DNA from: Ramazzottius varieornatus
Lineage: Eukaryota; Tardigrada; Eutardigrada; Parachela; Ramazzottiidae
NCBI GenBank assembly: GCA_001949185.1
Contig: BDGG01000006.1
Location: 1,547,657-1,611,656, forward strand
Length of the DNA: 64,000 nt
Reading direction: 5' to 3'
Notes under the pieces: model-generated
What the model saw: only the letters and a program-made list of their open reading frames with translations
What the model was told of the DNA's origin: nothing
The model's database searches: none
Position numbers and translations under genes: made by a program
In this document: in pieces, positions 32,746 through 43,978 of the stretch
Position numbering within the stretch: position 1 is the first letter of the stretch
Layout of the letters: every line of letters starts with the position of its first letter

Positions 32746-35140
32746 ATGAACCGAAAATACTGGAACGGAACCCTGGCCGGAGAGTACCTGTGCATCCGAC
32801 CCTTCTTCACCTGCTACGCGTCAGGTTCGCAGACCAAGTTGCAGGAGCTAGAAGTGGGAGAGCTTTACCAGAACCTCAATTTGGACCTGAAATCGCGAAA
32901 CTTCGTTCAAAATCGGGTTGGTCACCTCCTGGAATCGAGATGGTTTGCTGCTCTACAAAGCATTGTAACTGACAGCGAAGCTGGTCCTGTAACCCTTGAA
33001 GGTGGACAGATTGTTACTCACGAGGATCGCTTTGAACGTTGTCTCTACGGCCCTCTCAGGACAGGAGAACTGAGGGAATATTCGTTTATCACAACGAAAA
33101 AAGAGCGATTCGAAAGATTTCTCAGCTTGTGGGCGGATTACGTTCGATCGCTGAATATCGGTAAGTGTACTCTACCGCGGCGTTTCTTATCCTCTAATAG
33201 AATATCGCACGAACGTCAGACCAACTTATGGTATCTTACAGGGGATCTTGTGCACGTGTGGTATGACGATACGAACGTCAGCGGACGCTTCCGATGCAAG
33301 AGCCTGTTCTTCGACGTGCCATTCCCTCAGGGAATCACGAAGCCCGACATGTGGATAGGCATCGAGTTGTCTGGAAAATTCATCGGCAAAGGAAATTCGG
33401 ACGGTACTTTCAACGGCGTTCGCTACTTTACTTGCGCTGAAAACGGTGCTTTGTTTGTTTCGTACGAAGCGATAGCCTGGAACTGCGTGAAATGCACTTG
33501 CGGTAACTCGGCAAAGCATCATCAATGCTCGATAGTCATCGAAGCGGTCAAAACAATCGACAACATGGTTCGAACGCTGCAACAAGACAAGTTCTTTCTG
33601 ATGCCCAACCGCAAGTTGACCGTCGAAGTAAGTCATTCTGTCTGTAGAAAGAAAAGTCAAGTTTTGCCTATTTCTAAGGTTTGACACAATCGATTGCAGA
33701 AACTGGAAGACGACTTGGACCAAGAGTTACCCTATGAACATACTGCACTCGTGATTTGTGTTTCGGTGGCTTAAAGTCTGATTGATGAATACGGGCAGGA
33801 GAAGCATCTGCAGAACGTAGAGGTGTCGCGAGATCTTCCAGGTGTTCGACTGCTGCGAGTAGACATGAGGGTGGTNNNNNNNNNNNNNNNNNNNNNNNNN
33901 NNNNNNNNNNNNNNNNNNNNNNNNNACATGAGGGTGGTGTGGTTTCACCACACCACACCGAAAAAACCACTCTTTTTGGCTTCGGTGTGCTTGAAACACC
34001 AAATCGAAAAATTGGTGTCCGAGTCACAACGAATTTGCCGTTTCGGTGTCGAGGAACAGCACATCACACCAAACCGAAAAACTTTTGGTGCACCAGATTT
34101 AATGAGCTAGTCAGCTAGCTTGGGCTAGATGAGTATCGCAAACTCGCTGTTTCGCCCCGTGGTTGATTCGACTAACTGTTGATTGTTTAAGCTGCGAAAA
34201 TTTACCTGTGTGGAATGTTTTCTTCCGAATTCGTCTGTATTACATCTTGCCATCTTTCGACGGTTCTGTTCGTTCTTTCTGAATTCAGTTCGATTTGTCG
34301 ATGACGGATTAATAAATTGTGAATTCGCTCTTTGAAACTTTTTTCGGTTTTTCGATTTGGTTTAATGTGGTGCACCGAAAGAGTGGTGTCCGATCCACAC
34401 CACACCGGAAAAAGTGGTGTGGCTTCCGCACCGAAAAACCAGTTTCGGTGTGGAGAAGCACCGAACCGAAAAACACCACACCACACTTAATCACACTTTT
34501 CTCAGGTCTAGCTGCGAGCATTGACTGCACCGAACGAGTATGTGGTCATTGTGGGGCCAGAAGAGACTCAGCGGGTTCGTGAGAGCATGGAGGTAGTCCA
34601 GGTTCACATCAAAGTTCCGCCTCGACACTCGGACACTTTTCGCAAAGCTGGTGCTTTAGTTCTCAAAGCGATGATAGAGATTTCTGGATGCGGTGTGAAG
34701 CTACAGGAAAAGAAGGGCGGTCTTGAGATTACATTGACAGGTCTGCAGAGCGAGATACTTGCAGCTCGACTGGTGCATCTACCGGGTCACAGGTGAAAAC
34801 GGAACTGATCAAACGGAAGACGTCGTGGAAAACGTGGTGGGAGAGATCAAGCGAGACGCAACTTCCGAAGGTAAGACTGACTAAGTTAAATCTCCTATTG
34901 AATCGTACCCATGTCATGAAGATCTCACTCAGTAACATATTCGCGCGGATTGTGGACTGTGTGGTCTGCTTGTCGGAACGCGCCACGGCGTCCTTCATTC
35001 TTTGTGGTCTTATGTACACTTGTCCAGCCTGCGCCGAGACGGTCCTCCAGAGCGACAGTCCAAAGTGTCCGACTTGCCGAGGAGAAATAGAAGGAGAAGG
35101 ATTAAGGGCTTACAAAGATGAGGTTCGCTCGGTCGTGTAA
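32746..35140 (+). CDS. CAP-Gly + KH-like + RING protein (best copy of a local family)
   Basis: Exon 1 from ATG 32746 to 33160 gives an N-terminal region of unknown fold. It joins in phase 1 to 33242-33627, which carries a CYLD-like CAP-Gly domain: GDLVHVWYDDTNVSGRF, DMWIGIELSGKFIGKG, SDGTFNGVRYFTC and GALFV. An exon from 33700 (KLEDDLDQELPYEH) and a segment EKHLQNVEVSRDLPGVRLL follow. After a repeat and a gap, 34506-34796 encodes a KH-like region (VVQVHIKVPPRHSDTF, KAGALVLKAMIEISG, EITLTGLQSEILAAR). The end (34960-35140) is a RING: CVVCLSE, ILCGLMYTCPAC, CPTCRGEIEG. The RING His position reads Met (CGLMYTC), which is unusual. Joins after 33780 do not all resolve in one frame, so the copy may be partly decayed or have unseen exons. 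CAP-Gly domains bind microtubule or ubiquitin-pathway tails and RINGs bind E2s. A ligase role is inference only. Confidence 0.5.
33862..34505. repeat. CACCGAAA-rich inverted repeat inside the CAP-Gly/RING gene
   Basis: 33926-34095 and 34335-34500 are built from CACACCGAAAAA, TTTCGGTGTG and GTGGTGT units in both orientations, flanking a 240-base centre. It looks like a foldback element with simple-sequence termini, inserted between the CAP-Gly and KH-like exons. An N-gap falls in its left edge. Confidence 0.6.
33876..33925. other. Assembly gap (50 N) with duplicated flanks
   Basis: ACATGAGGGTGGT occurs immediately before and immediately after the N run. This suggests that the two contigs overlap and that little or nothing is missing. 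Confidence 0.8.
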
Positions 35141-35478
35141 TTAACCTGATCTTGTTGGTGGATCCGCCCTCTATTTATTTCAAGCAATCAAACCCCCGAG
35201 ATACTCCTGATACGTTGAACGGTCTACTTCAGACTCTAAAGCCCCGAACGTGTAAATTTTCAAACATTCCGATTCCTATTTTGAACTTCACATATTTCTA
35301 TTCGCACAACGCGCCTCTTGATTTTCTTGCGAACATGCCTCAGCTGAAGGAAAGAACCCTTATTCTCAGAAAGATTGTCCATCGTATCGGATTTTTACGC
35401 TCATCTGCTGGCCTTTGTGTGTCATCGCCAGACGAGAGTGACCAGTCTTCCGCCGAGTCGAGCAGCAGCGACGATTAA

Positions 35479-36430
35479 GTGACCGTACTTACAGCTCGAC
35501 GTCGCATCTTGAAGAAGTGTCGATACATCCACAAAAGATCCTTCGTTCCCAAAAGCACCCACTTTGTGGACAGCATTTTGAGTAAGCTAAACGACGCTCG
35601 TTTTAAAGAAGATGTCCGTATATCGAGGGAAGCCTCTTCGAATCTCGTGAACCGCTTGTACACAAATCTCGTGTTCAGTAACGCATCACGGAGTTCCCAA
35701 CGTCCATTTGAGCTCCAACTGATGGTAGCACTGTTTCTTTTTGAGTGCTCAGATGATGGTGCTGCTGTTGGTAAAGTGGCACGTCATTTCGGTGTATCAG
35801 AAGGGGCTGTCGGGCTATATACCAACAGAGTTATTGTGGCGCTGCTCAGCATGGAGGAAGACGTAGTTTTCTGGCCGAATTCTACAGAGAAGAAGTACAT
35901 AAAAAACGGATCTCTGAACAGCCAGCATTTCCAAACTGGTTGGGATTCGTGGATGGAACTCTTATTGCTTTCGCTAACAAGCCCAACATGGAAGGCTCGG
36001 ACTACTTCAGTCATAAGTCAAGGTATGGAATCAACACGCTAATTATATGTGACGTTCAGAAGCGGATCAGGTATTTGTTCGCAGGATTTTGTGGGTCCGC
36101 GCATGACAACCGCGTATCCAACAACTCCAAGCTCTCGAGGTTTCCTGATAAGTTCGTTAGCGGCGGAAAGTTCATACTGGCTGTTAGTGCGTACACGAAC
36201 ACTCCCAACCTAATCTGCTCCAAGGAACCTGCTGCTTTGCGGGAGGAGAACGAGCAGTTCAACTATCGACAATCTCAAGGTCGTATGAAGATTGAAAACT
36301 GAAATGGTATGCTGACGGGTAGATTTCAGACCCTGAACTACGAGGTGTTCTGAATAATGCTGACGACCATCGAAAGATCGTTTACAGGATCCGGGCTTGC
36401 TGCATTCTGCACAATCTAGTGACGCAAGAC
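35479..36430 (+). pseudogene. PIF/Harbinger transposase, broken
   Basis: The N-terminal half is open (TVLTARRRILKKCRYIH to VGKVARHFGVSEGAVGLYTN, the HTH-like region). Near 35935 the frame shifts. The nuclease core then reads GFVDGTLIAFANKPN (first catalytic Asp in VDG), FCGSAHDNRVSNNSKLS and FILAVSAYTNTPN. The family expects DSAYP there, so the second catalytic Asp is changed to Val. The block RQSQGRMKIEN follows, where the catalytic Glu lies, and is cut by a TGA stop at 36301. Two frame breaks plus a lost Asp make it inactive. Catalytic assignments follow the DDE pattern known for this family. Confidence 0.7.
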
Positions 36431-36543
36431 TACTACAACCCTGAGTGGAATGATGACTCAAAAGAAGAGGAACACTCGGAAGGAGAAGATCATCCAGCCA
36501 CCCAAATAATTTTGATAACAGAGAGGAATCAAAAGAGAGTTTA

Positions 36544-36945
36544 TTAAACAAGTGGTGCTAGAAGCACATGGATACGTGGAATAACTGTTGTTGAAGATCT
36601 TTCTTCTCTGGCTGCTGTTTGATGCTCGCAAGTTGAATCTCTAACAAGAGATTTGCGGACTGCGCTTCTGTTCGTCTGGCTCCGGCTTCTAGTCGTTTGC
36701 AGTGCTTCTATGCGTTTTTCGTGCTGATATCCAGCTGCCTTTTCCAGTGCCAGCGTTTTCCTGGGGGATATTACGATCTTCTCAGCTTCCAAATCCAGCT
36801 TCCTGGTCTCGTGGCCTTCTACTACCCCGTCGTAGCTGAGGAACTTCCTTCGTGTCGAAGAAGGCTTCTTGTTTCCGCTAAGAGTCATGGAACCTTCGGC
36901 TTGGTTTTTTCTCGCTTTCCACATTTTTTTTCGCTTAAAAGTCAC
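36544..36945 (-). pseudogene. Harbinger second protein, C-terminal coiled-coil remnant
   Basis: A minus-strand frame with PRKTLALEKAAGYQHEKRIE and many Arg, Lys and Glu residues, resembling the helical C-terminus of SANT/Myb-like Harbinger proteins. The DNA-binding N-terminal part is not seen upstream. It is placed tail to tail with the transposase, as in the complete element. Confidence 0.4.
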
Positions 36946-37383
36946 GTGCTAATGTTAAGTCTACGTGGTCAGCTGACTGCAAGTAAAATCAATTATCACT
37001 GACGAATTTCAATTTTTCAAATTAAAGTTCGATTCCTATTAGGGATCGATAAATCAAGCGAACACCAACCCGCAGAATTAAAAGGATTTTAATTATTAAA
37101 ATCGACTTCCCACTATGAAGCTTAAAATAATACTGGTAACCATCTTGGGACTGTCACGGAATACAGGATGTAAGCGGCTCGAGAAGCGACATGCTTGTTT
37201 CACCTTATCTAGAAATAAAAGACAGGTTTTCGGATGAAAAAGTGATGAAACTTGGAATTCGAAACGGTGTACCTCTGCTTGCAATTACAAGTCCAACTTT
37301 CACCACTTCACAACCCATTGCGCTAAATCAGCAATCAACTACCCAGAACATAATCCGGAATAATCGCTTGATTGCTTGACAAG

Positions 37384-37421
37384 TCTGACCAGGCTTTTTG
37401 ACTGCTAAAAGCCTGGTCAGA
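37384..37421. repeat. 15-base perfect hairpin
   Basis: TCTGACCAGGCTTTT at 37384-37398 is the reverse complement of AAAAGCCTGGTCAGA at 37407-37421, with an 8-base loop. The stem can be extended by three pairs, including one G-T. No gene end is nearby. Confidence 0.75.
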
Positions 37422-37484
37422 TTTGCTTGGATAGCCTGAGACTGAGCATACCTTTGCGAGTGATGATCTACTGCTGGATATCGT

Positions 37485-37880
37485 CCTCTGTCACACCTTT
37501 CCCCGTTGTCCCAAACAGTACACAGGCATCAGAGCTTTCAAAGGATGTGAGCTCGGACTTGATGGAATCTACGTACACGTTGTCGATGCCATTTGTTTTC
37601 AAATAATCCACAACCGATCGTAGTACTGCCATCTGCGTGTTTTTAGACGACTTCTGACCGGCTGCCGTTTTGGTCCCAGCGCAACGCCGCTTAGCCTAGT
37701 TGCCTCGCTCTTTGATCCGCTCCAAAAGGTAGTCCTGAGCGGCGGTGTTGGCCAATCGAAACTGTGGTCCCCGAGGCTTGGGATTGTGCTTGCCGGTGGC
37801 TCCGACAAAAGGAGCACTCGACCCCAGTTGTAACTGCGGACTTGATTGTTTAGCCCGGTTGGGCTGTAGCGGTGGCATGC
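37485..37880 (-). pseudogene. Protein-like remnant of unknown family
   Basis: On the minus strand, PPLQPNRAKQSSPQLQLGSS leads to AAQDYLLERIKERGN. Then comes an in-frame stop (TAG) at about 37699, and then KSSKNTQMAVLRSVVDYLKT and VYVDSIKSELTSFESSDACV to a stop near 37475. The two halves read as one protein if the stop is ignored or spliced out. I do not recognise it. It may be a host gene fragment or a transposon accessory protein. Confidence 0.3.
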
Positions 37881-38534
37881 TTGTTTGAGCATCACGAAAA
37901 AAGCCAGGACGGTATCAAAGAAGGGGAGACTTGGAGAAGGACTAGGTTACAGAAATAGCGTTGGTAAAGCGAAATAAAAACTGAAAATTCCGTCAGCTGG
38001 TGGGAGTACGAGTCGCGCCGGAGTAGGTCGTAATTATACCGAAAAGCTGGTGGAATGTGAGTCTTGGTGGATCGTATGGCCCAATCGTGCGGTGCGGGCG
38101 GAGTCAATTCCACCAACGGTGTAATCCGACCAGCGGTGGAATCTATCTTTGTAAGCCCTGATTACCTCTGATCACCTCCGATAACTTCCGTACGTCACAG
38201 CTACTTTCTCTGCTAAAACTGCAATATGGAGATCGCGATAGGTGGCGAAGCCAAAAAGCTGCTGACGTCATGTGCGTCAAGCGTGAATCAGATGTTCGGT
38301 CAAGAATTCTCTCAACAACAAGATTTCACCTTCAAGAATCGTTTTCCAATGTCTTCTTACTCCACATACTTCGACCTACTGTTTTGGGATGCGGGTGGGC
38401 CAAAGAATCCTTTGGACATTCGCCATCGATGCGGAAGTCAAAATGTTCCTGGAAATCTAGAGACGGAAATGGCGTAATGGATCGCCGTAGCTGATTGATC
38501 TTGCGGCTGACTCGCAAACGCCGTGAACAAAAGG

Positions 38535-39128
38535 TAGCGCTGGCAAAAATACGATACAATTCGATACGATATTTTTCGATACAATATCGGCGGATATTTT
38601 ATTGCGGTCTTCATTCTATATCGATATTTCGATACGATATTTTTCCGATACCGTATTTTCGACATATCGCATGATATCGCAGCGATATATCGATATTTCT
38701 GGATTTTTAGTTTTTCGGAATTCCACTGGTTCAGGCCCAAAAACTCAAGAAGCCGTTTTCCACATAAAGTATTAGTAAGATCGAAACCGTCGGATGCAGC
38801 AGAGACATGACTATACCAAGACTTCAAACACATGGAGACCTGGACAGAATGGGCGGAGTGTACTCGGTACACCATGGCCAAAATCAAGTCTCTGAAATCA
38901 ACCATGGTTATCCGTAAACGAGATATCGCTGGCGAGTTTGTCATTCAGCAAGACACCGATATATCGAGGATATATCGATATGGCGCGATACGATATCGCC
39001 GAATATTCTATTGCGTTATTCGATATGAGCTTCATTTCGATATTTTCGATACGATATCTGCCGCATATTTCATCGTAAAGATTCGATATATTTCGATACG
39101 ATATCGGTAGACCATATCGTTGCCAGCA
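38535..39128. repeat. ATATCGATACGATATC-rich element (copy B)
   Basis: About 594 bases with ends CGCTGGCAAAAATACGATAC on the left and CATATCGTTGCCAGCAC on the right. ATATCG-rich inverted arms lie on each side of an ordinary-sequence core (38705-38940). The core recurs in part at 13655-13850, and the arms recur at 16440-16880. It looks like a non-autonomous foldback element whose arms are near-simple sequence. Confidence 0.65.
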
Positions 39129-40562
39129 CTAACAAAAGGATCGATGTGACGTACAGAAATTATCGCAGGTATCAAATACAGTAAATGTCAGCTGATGAGC
39201 TTTCGGTACCCGCCTCCAGGTCATAATGAAATGCGTACTCGTACTCCATTTGGATCAGTCCACCATATTCTCGAGAACTTCCGACGCCTATCTACCCTCA
39301 CTGGAAAGCGAACACGGATCGAACGGCGGATTAGAAGCCGTTCGTGTGCTTTGATGTCTTCACGACACCCTTTGTTGGAGTGGGGGGAATGGCCGCTCAT
39401 GTAATTGGATTGGACGTTTTTTTTACCCGAGACATGGGTATGATAGGGACATGAGGCAAAAACCCATAAAATCGGCCAAAGACCGCAAAATAGCCCAAAA
39501 ATCTCGAAGGTAAATCTTGTTGACCAGAAGAACGAGACATAGGAGTAAAATCAGCATGCAGAAATTTTTTGCAGTCATTCCAGTTTCCGTTTTAGACATG
39601 CTTAATCTCCCCAAAACGGTACCCACCCTCCAAAACATCAGGCAGAGAGTTACGAGAATAGGTTAAGCATGATACTTTACTGGGAACAGCCCCTCAGCAC
39701 CGATCTCTTTGCCGAATGAAGGTCTTATGATGTACACCATGGCAGCTTCCAACTTTGACCCGTCCAACTGTGCCTCCGTCAGGATTCCCTCTCAGCTTCT
39801 TCGAGTCTCGACGACAAATACTTGACCTGCTGGAAAGACAAGAAGATTACAGAATGAAACGGAAAGCAAAGGCTTGCTAAAATACAGCACTCTCCGCCAG
39901 CCGCGTCAAGGCCGTGGCAAGGCCTTAGGCACAATCAACAATCCAGCTCTGATTGTCAATTGTCCGAGAGCAAAGGCAGGCATGATTTGGAAACGGGAGC
40001 CGCACGTTGGAGCTTACCTTCTTCTGCCGCAACACTCTCCAGACGCCCAGCGCTGACAGGAACGTCCAGAAGCGTCCCAATTGTAACAGGAAGGAATACT
40101 ATTCGTTAAGAACCCTCAATTAGGCGCAAAAAACTGTACCAGCGAGCGATTTTTCACAGCTTGCTTTGGTTGGCACTAACATCTTTAGCTGGTTCGATCA
40201 TCATTGTTGCTGCTTTCTTTCATCGCTAATAGCATGGCCAGTCAGGGGAACATACTCTACAAGATAGAAGATAGGCAGGTTCGAAACACACCAGGCAGCA
40301 AGAGCTGGCATTCAAGGGCGAATTTCAAGATGCATTACCTGACAATGGGCAACAGCTGTCACAGCCGGGGAGATCCCCTCCGCTCACACAAACAATTCCT
40401 CCGACTCCTATCCATCCTCGGTCTTCATTTCCACGTTGACGGCTTCGGATGGCAGCAACAGAACTTGGAGTGAAGGAAGAGAAACGAAGACTGAACGAGA
40501 ACAAACAAAACGTCCAGCTGTTGAAGTTGAAATTCAAAAATAAATTCCAATTTTTAAAATTC
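39129..40562. other. No clear gene
   Basis: Just before the Tigger-like element, 40449-40563 encodes ELGVKEEKRRLNENKQNVQL, a helical Lys/Glu-rich tail like that of transposon SANT-type proteins. It may be a remnant cut by the insertion. Nothing else was recognised. Confidence 0.3.
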
Positions 40563-42653
40563 ACGAGGGGATTATGCCTGTCCCCACCTCTTTTTGGTCA
40601 AACTGTCCTGGCGGAACGAGAGAGGAGAGTCTCTTCAAGGATCTGAGCCAGTGAGCTAAATCCCGCGTCGATCCTGGAACAAACTACAGGGACTCGGAAG
40701 TGACGTCAGAAATTTATTTCAATAACGTAGAAATGTAATGTCTTGTAGGTCCACGTTAGACCTAACAAACAAACCCTGAAACCCATCAGTAAACAAACTT
40801 GTTACGGCAAATAGATAGTACAGAAATAATGAGCGTCATAAAAGTGATGGAAGCAAAGACGGGCCTTACACCACCCGCAAACCAGAAGAACAATGTCTCC
40901 GCAGTTCTCGTGAAGACAACTGCCTTTCAGCTTATCAAACATAAACTTGGCTGGATTAACATACATGAAACGTTCGTCGGTATATCCCCACTTATGCCAA
41001 GCTTCAGCTATCAAATTTTCGAACCTGGGCGACTGAAACTGTTGGTACAGCAAAGAGTGCAATCTCAAAATCACATCGCGATGATGCCCTGGAACGGGTA
41101 AATCGTGCAAAAAGACAAAGTCGGATTTCTTGAAGCAGCCTTTGTACATCCTAAAGCATAACACATCCAGCGGTTGAATTTGACCGGTAACTTTCGGTGG
41201 GATGGTCAGCATTTCGTACTCCAGCTCTTCCGGTTTCAGTTCAATCACAGAATCTTGATCGGTGAAGGTCTTCCACGGGTCGGCCAAGAAAATGCACCGC
41301 TCTTCCATATGAGGAAAAAACTTTTTCTGACCACTCTAAGTAGAGCTTCTTGGTCATCTTCCCGGATGTCGAAGCAGTGACATACAGATTATCAGCCTTG
41401 AACATCGTTCTCGACACGATTGGACCAAAGACTTCTTCCTCTTCCTTCAGCGTTGGGAAAAGAACAGGAAGAAACTTACGCCTGCCCGGGGAGACCGCCA
41501 TCATCACACTGTAGCTATATGTCATGGAATTCTCCGACCGAGTGATCGCTTCCACGTGTTTTACTCCAGCAGTTTTCAAAGTTCTTCTTGGTCTCATCTC
41601 ATATTCAAAGCCTGATTGATCCGCATTCCACAGACAGTCTAACCCGTACTCTGCGATCCTTGATCTGACAAGCGCAACGCAGGCTTCAGCACTTTCCTTG
41701 ACGTGAGGCGCTTCTTGTATGGATTTCTTGGTGACGAACTTGGTTATTTTCCGGTCAACGATCCCATAATATCTGGAAAATATTAATTTCGTTTTTGAAG
41801 GAAATCGAAGCACAAGTGGCCAACGTGAGACGCTTCTTCTTCACGGCGTTTCTCCAGTATGTAACCGCACGTTCCTTGTACTCCAAGTTGACTAACTGAT
41901 CCACTGGAAGCTTAGGGTTAGGAAGTCGTGGGATGTATAGCTCATGGGAAGAAGGTTCAGTTCCGCTGGAAACAGGCTCAAGCAGTCTATCAGGTTCCGT
42001 AACGTCGAAGTCAGCTTCACTTCGGCTATTCAGCAGGTTGCACTGGACAACAGATGCTTCGTGATCTTCAAATGACTCGACGCGGATCTGCAGATCATAC
42101 TGGAGGTCTTCTTCAACGGCATATACAGGAGTAACACTTTGGGTGATCTTCGAGTCGATGAAATCTAGGAAAGATTACGAATCAAATTAGTATCGTTTTT
42201 ATTTTCGAGCTCCAGTGCACAGCAAGATTACCTTTAACTATGTCCTTGAACTGCCTGTCAGCTTTGCTTGGAAAGTCGTCGATACGGTAGTGCAGTTTGT
42301 AGTCCCATTGCAGCAGCTTGATAACATTCAGCAAGTTGATGGATTCCATTTCAGAGAAGTGCAGGAATGAATGAGAAAATGAGAGAAGGTTGAAAAACAA
42401 CAGAAAACTTGATAAGCAGGAAGCACAGGCTCAATCAACAACCGAATCAACCATCGAAAAATCAAGTCTTGATTGTTTATTACTCTGCTTATATACCGCC
42501 CTACTTTTGACGTCACTCCCGAGTCCCTGTAGTTTGTTCCAGGATCGACGCGGGATTTAGCTCACTGGCTCAGATCCTTGAAGAGACTCTCCTCTCTCGT
42601 TCCGCCAGGACAGTTTGACCAAAAAGAGGTGGGGACAGGCATAATCCCCTCGT
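40563..42653 (-). mobile_element. Tigger/pogo-like transposon with 146-base inverted repeats
   Basis: 40563-40708 and 42508-42653 are reverse complements with about one mismatch noticed (GACTCGGAAGTG versus GACTCGGGAGTG). They begin ACGAGGGGATTATGCCTGTC. The near-identity of the arms points to a fairly recent insertion. A transposase gene on the minus strand fills the interior. I could not see a clean TA target duplication outside the arms. Confidence 0.75.
40802..42349 (-). pseudogene. DDE_1 (Tigger/pogo) transposase with frameshifts
   Basis: Minus strand: a first exon MESINLLNVIKLLQWDYKLH ends at a GTAATC donor near 42232. A second exon starts after TTTCCTAG (about 42165) with FIDSKITQSVTPVYAVEEDL, and a helix-turn-helix-like stretch YKERAVTYWRNAVKKKRL follows. 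The frame changes near 41800. The nuclease core gives LWNADQSGFEYEMRPRRTLK (first Asp). After a second frame change in a T-run near 41330 come CIFLADPWKTFTD (second Asp) and TGQIQPLDVLCFRMY (third acidic position). Both shifts lie in or near short homopolymers. As read it is not translatable, but otherwise it is well preserved. Confidence 0.7.
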
Positions 42654-43043
42654 CAGCCAGGCTGCACTTGAACTGCTCAAGCTGAGCCAGCACGAGTGAC
42701 GTCACAAGCGATCAGCATGATGGCTTGATCGGCTTGATTGGCCAAAACGCCGTGTCTCGAAGATACACGGTGTCGAGGAGACTTTGCACTGCAGGTAGTA
42801 GCCAACGTTTTCGTGGTGTGGAAAGTTTCTGTTTTCGGTTTCCAGTGAGGGTTAATACATCTCCAAGATGTTTGAACAAAACAGCAGGTTTTTGTGAATA
42901 CCACTTTGTTCAAGGTAGCAACAAATTTTTGGGCCATCATAATTACCTTGAAGGTCGCAACCATCTTAGAACCGTGAATATAGAAAGACAATGTGTTTGA
43001 GCGGAGTAATTCAACTGCAATTGCTTTCATAGAGGTGAAAACA

Positions 43044-43190
43044 GGCTGGTTATTTCGCCAATGTTATGTCACTTCGATCCAGACAGGTCGACTAAGATTC
43101 ATACCGACGCAAGTGGAGTCGGGAAAAGCACTGTTGTCATTCAGAGAGATCAAATTTTACGGACGACACGAGGGCCAGCAGAGACTTAAG
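43044..43190 (+). pseudogene. Ty3/gypsy pol scrap (RT/RNase H junction)
   Basis: The frame reads CHFDPDRSTKIHTDASGVGK then VVIQRDQ, the conserved start of the gypsy-type RNase H region (DPDRPT-K-HTDASGVG-GAVL). It ends in a TAA. No LTRs, other pol domains or gag were seen around it. It is an old fragment of a retrotransposon. Confidence 0.65.
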
Positions 43191-43925
43191 AGCATCCCTA
43201 CGAGGTAAAGGACATGGTAAAGGACTCGTAGTGAAATTCACGACCGCCGGGAAAACATTAATCAAGGCGGATCCGTGGTCTAAGCATGTACGAAGCACTT
43301 CCCTTTGCACGCCCAAGATGTTGAGCTACAAACCCATACAGTATGCATATCGACCGTACACCGCTGGCCGCCTAGCCATAAAAATATGGGAGACCTTAAA
43401 GCGCAGTGATTCAATGAGAAGCTTTCGAATGTGCATCGCAAGTTGCTCTCACATGGTGCGGAATTGCACGGGCTACAAACATAGGAACACTTTTAGCTAC
43501 AAAATATTTTTCCTGAATCTCCAAGCAGGCTAAACCCCGTTTTGAAGTTCATAATTGTGCGTTTCTGAATGGATTTGGATTTTGTTCAGCATCGTCTGAA
43601 TAGGAACGGATATACGAATGAAGTGATTAGGGATACCTGTAGCGAATAGGATCAGCTGTACATGTGCGACAGGAATTATGGGCCAATTCTCAAAGTTCTG
43701 AATATAATATTTCGAGATATCGCGATCGGAACTGAGGCAGAGAGGAGGAAGAGGGTTCTCTAACTTCTCTCTCGCCTCTTTCGGTGAGCTCATATGGTTC
43801 ACCAAGCCTAGCTGAACATTGCGTGACTTGACCGGTGGCTAGCACTGATTACTCGAGTCACTCTTCAGCATCCCTCTGAAACTCGATAGATGATGTCAGC
43901 AACTGAATTTACGCAGATCTTTAAA
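43191..43925. other. No gene seen
   Basis: Short unrelated frames only. No continuation of the gypsy fragment was recognised. Confidence 0.35.
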
Positions 43926-43978
43926 CCAAGTGGCGCACGCTCTCAGCAAAGGATAGTGGAGACGTGCGCCACTTGAAA
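43926..43978. repeat. GTGCGCCACTT hairpin repeat, compact copy
   Basis: CCAAGTGGCGCACGCTCTC and GACGTGCGCCACTTGAAAC face each other around a short centre. This is the most compact copy of the family. Confidence 0.65.

Larger units (their letters stand above)
35145..36950 (+). mobile_element. PIF/Harbinger element, degenerate
   Basis: It holds a plus-strand transposase remnant (35479 to about 36430) and, tail to tail, the minus-strand tail of the second Harbinger protein (36544-36945). This is the same convergent layout as the complete element at 47441-51073. Its first 471 bases recur inverted at 11912-12382. I could not define its terminal repeats. Confidence 0.65.

Noticed and set aside
32656-33684. 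Neuralized (NHR) domain as first idea for the gene before the RING
   Set aside because: The GxW-IGIEL...DGT-NG-RYF pattern is that of a CAP-Gly domain, not NHR.
33674-34110. Open frames spanning the 33876-33925 gap
   Set aside because: They are open only because the N run hides stops, and the sequence around it is a foldback repeat.
39423-39638. Hydrophobic minus-strand frame suggesting a membrane protein
   Set aside because: No splice support, no family, and it overlaps unremarkable sequence. Likely chance.
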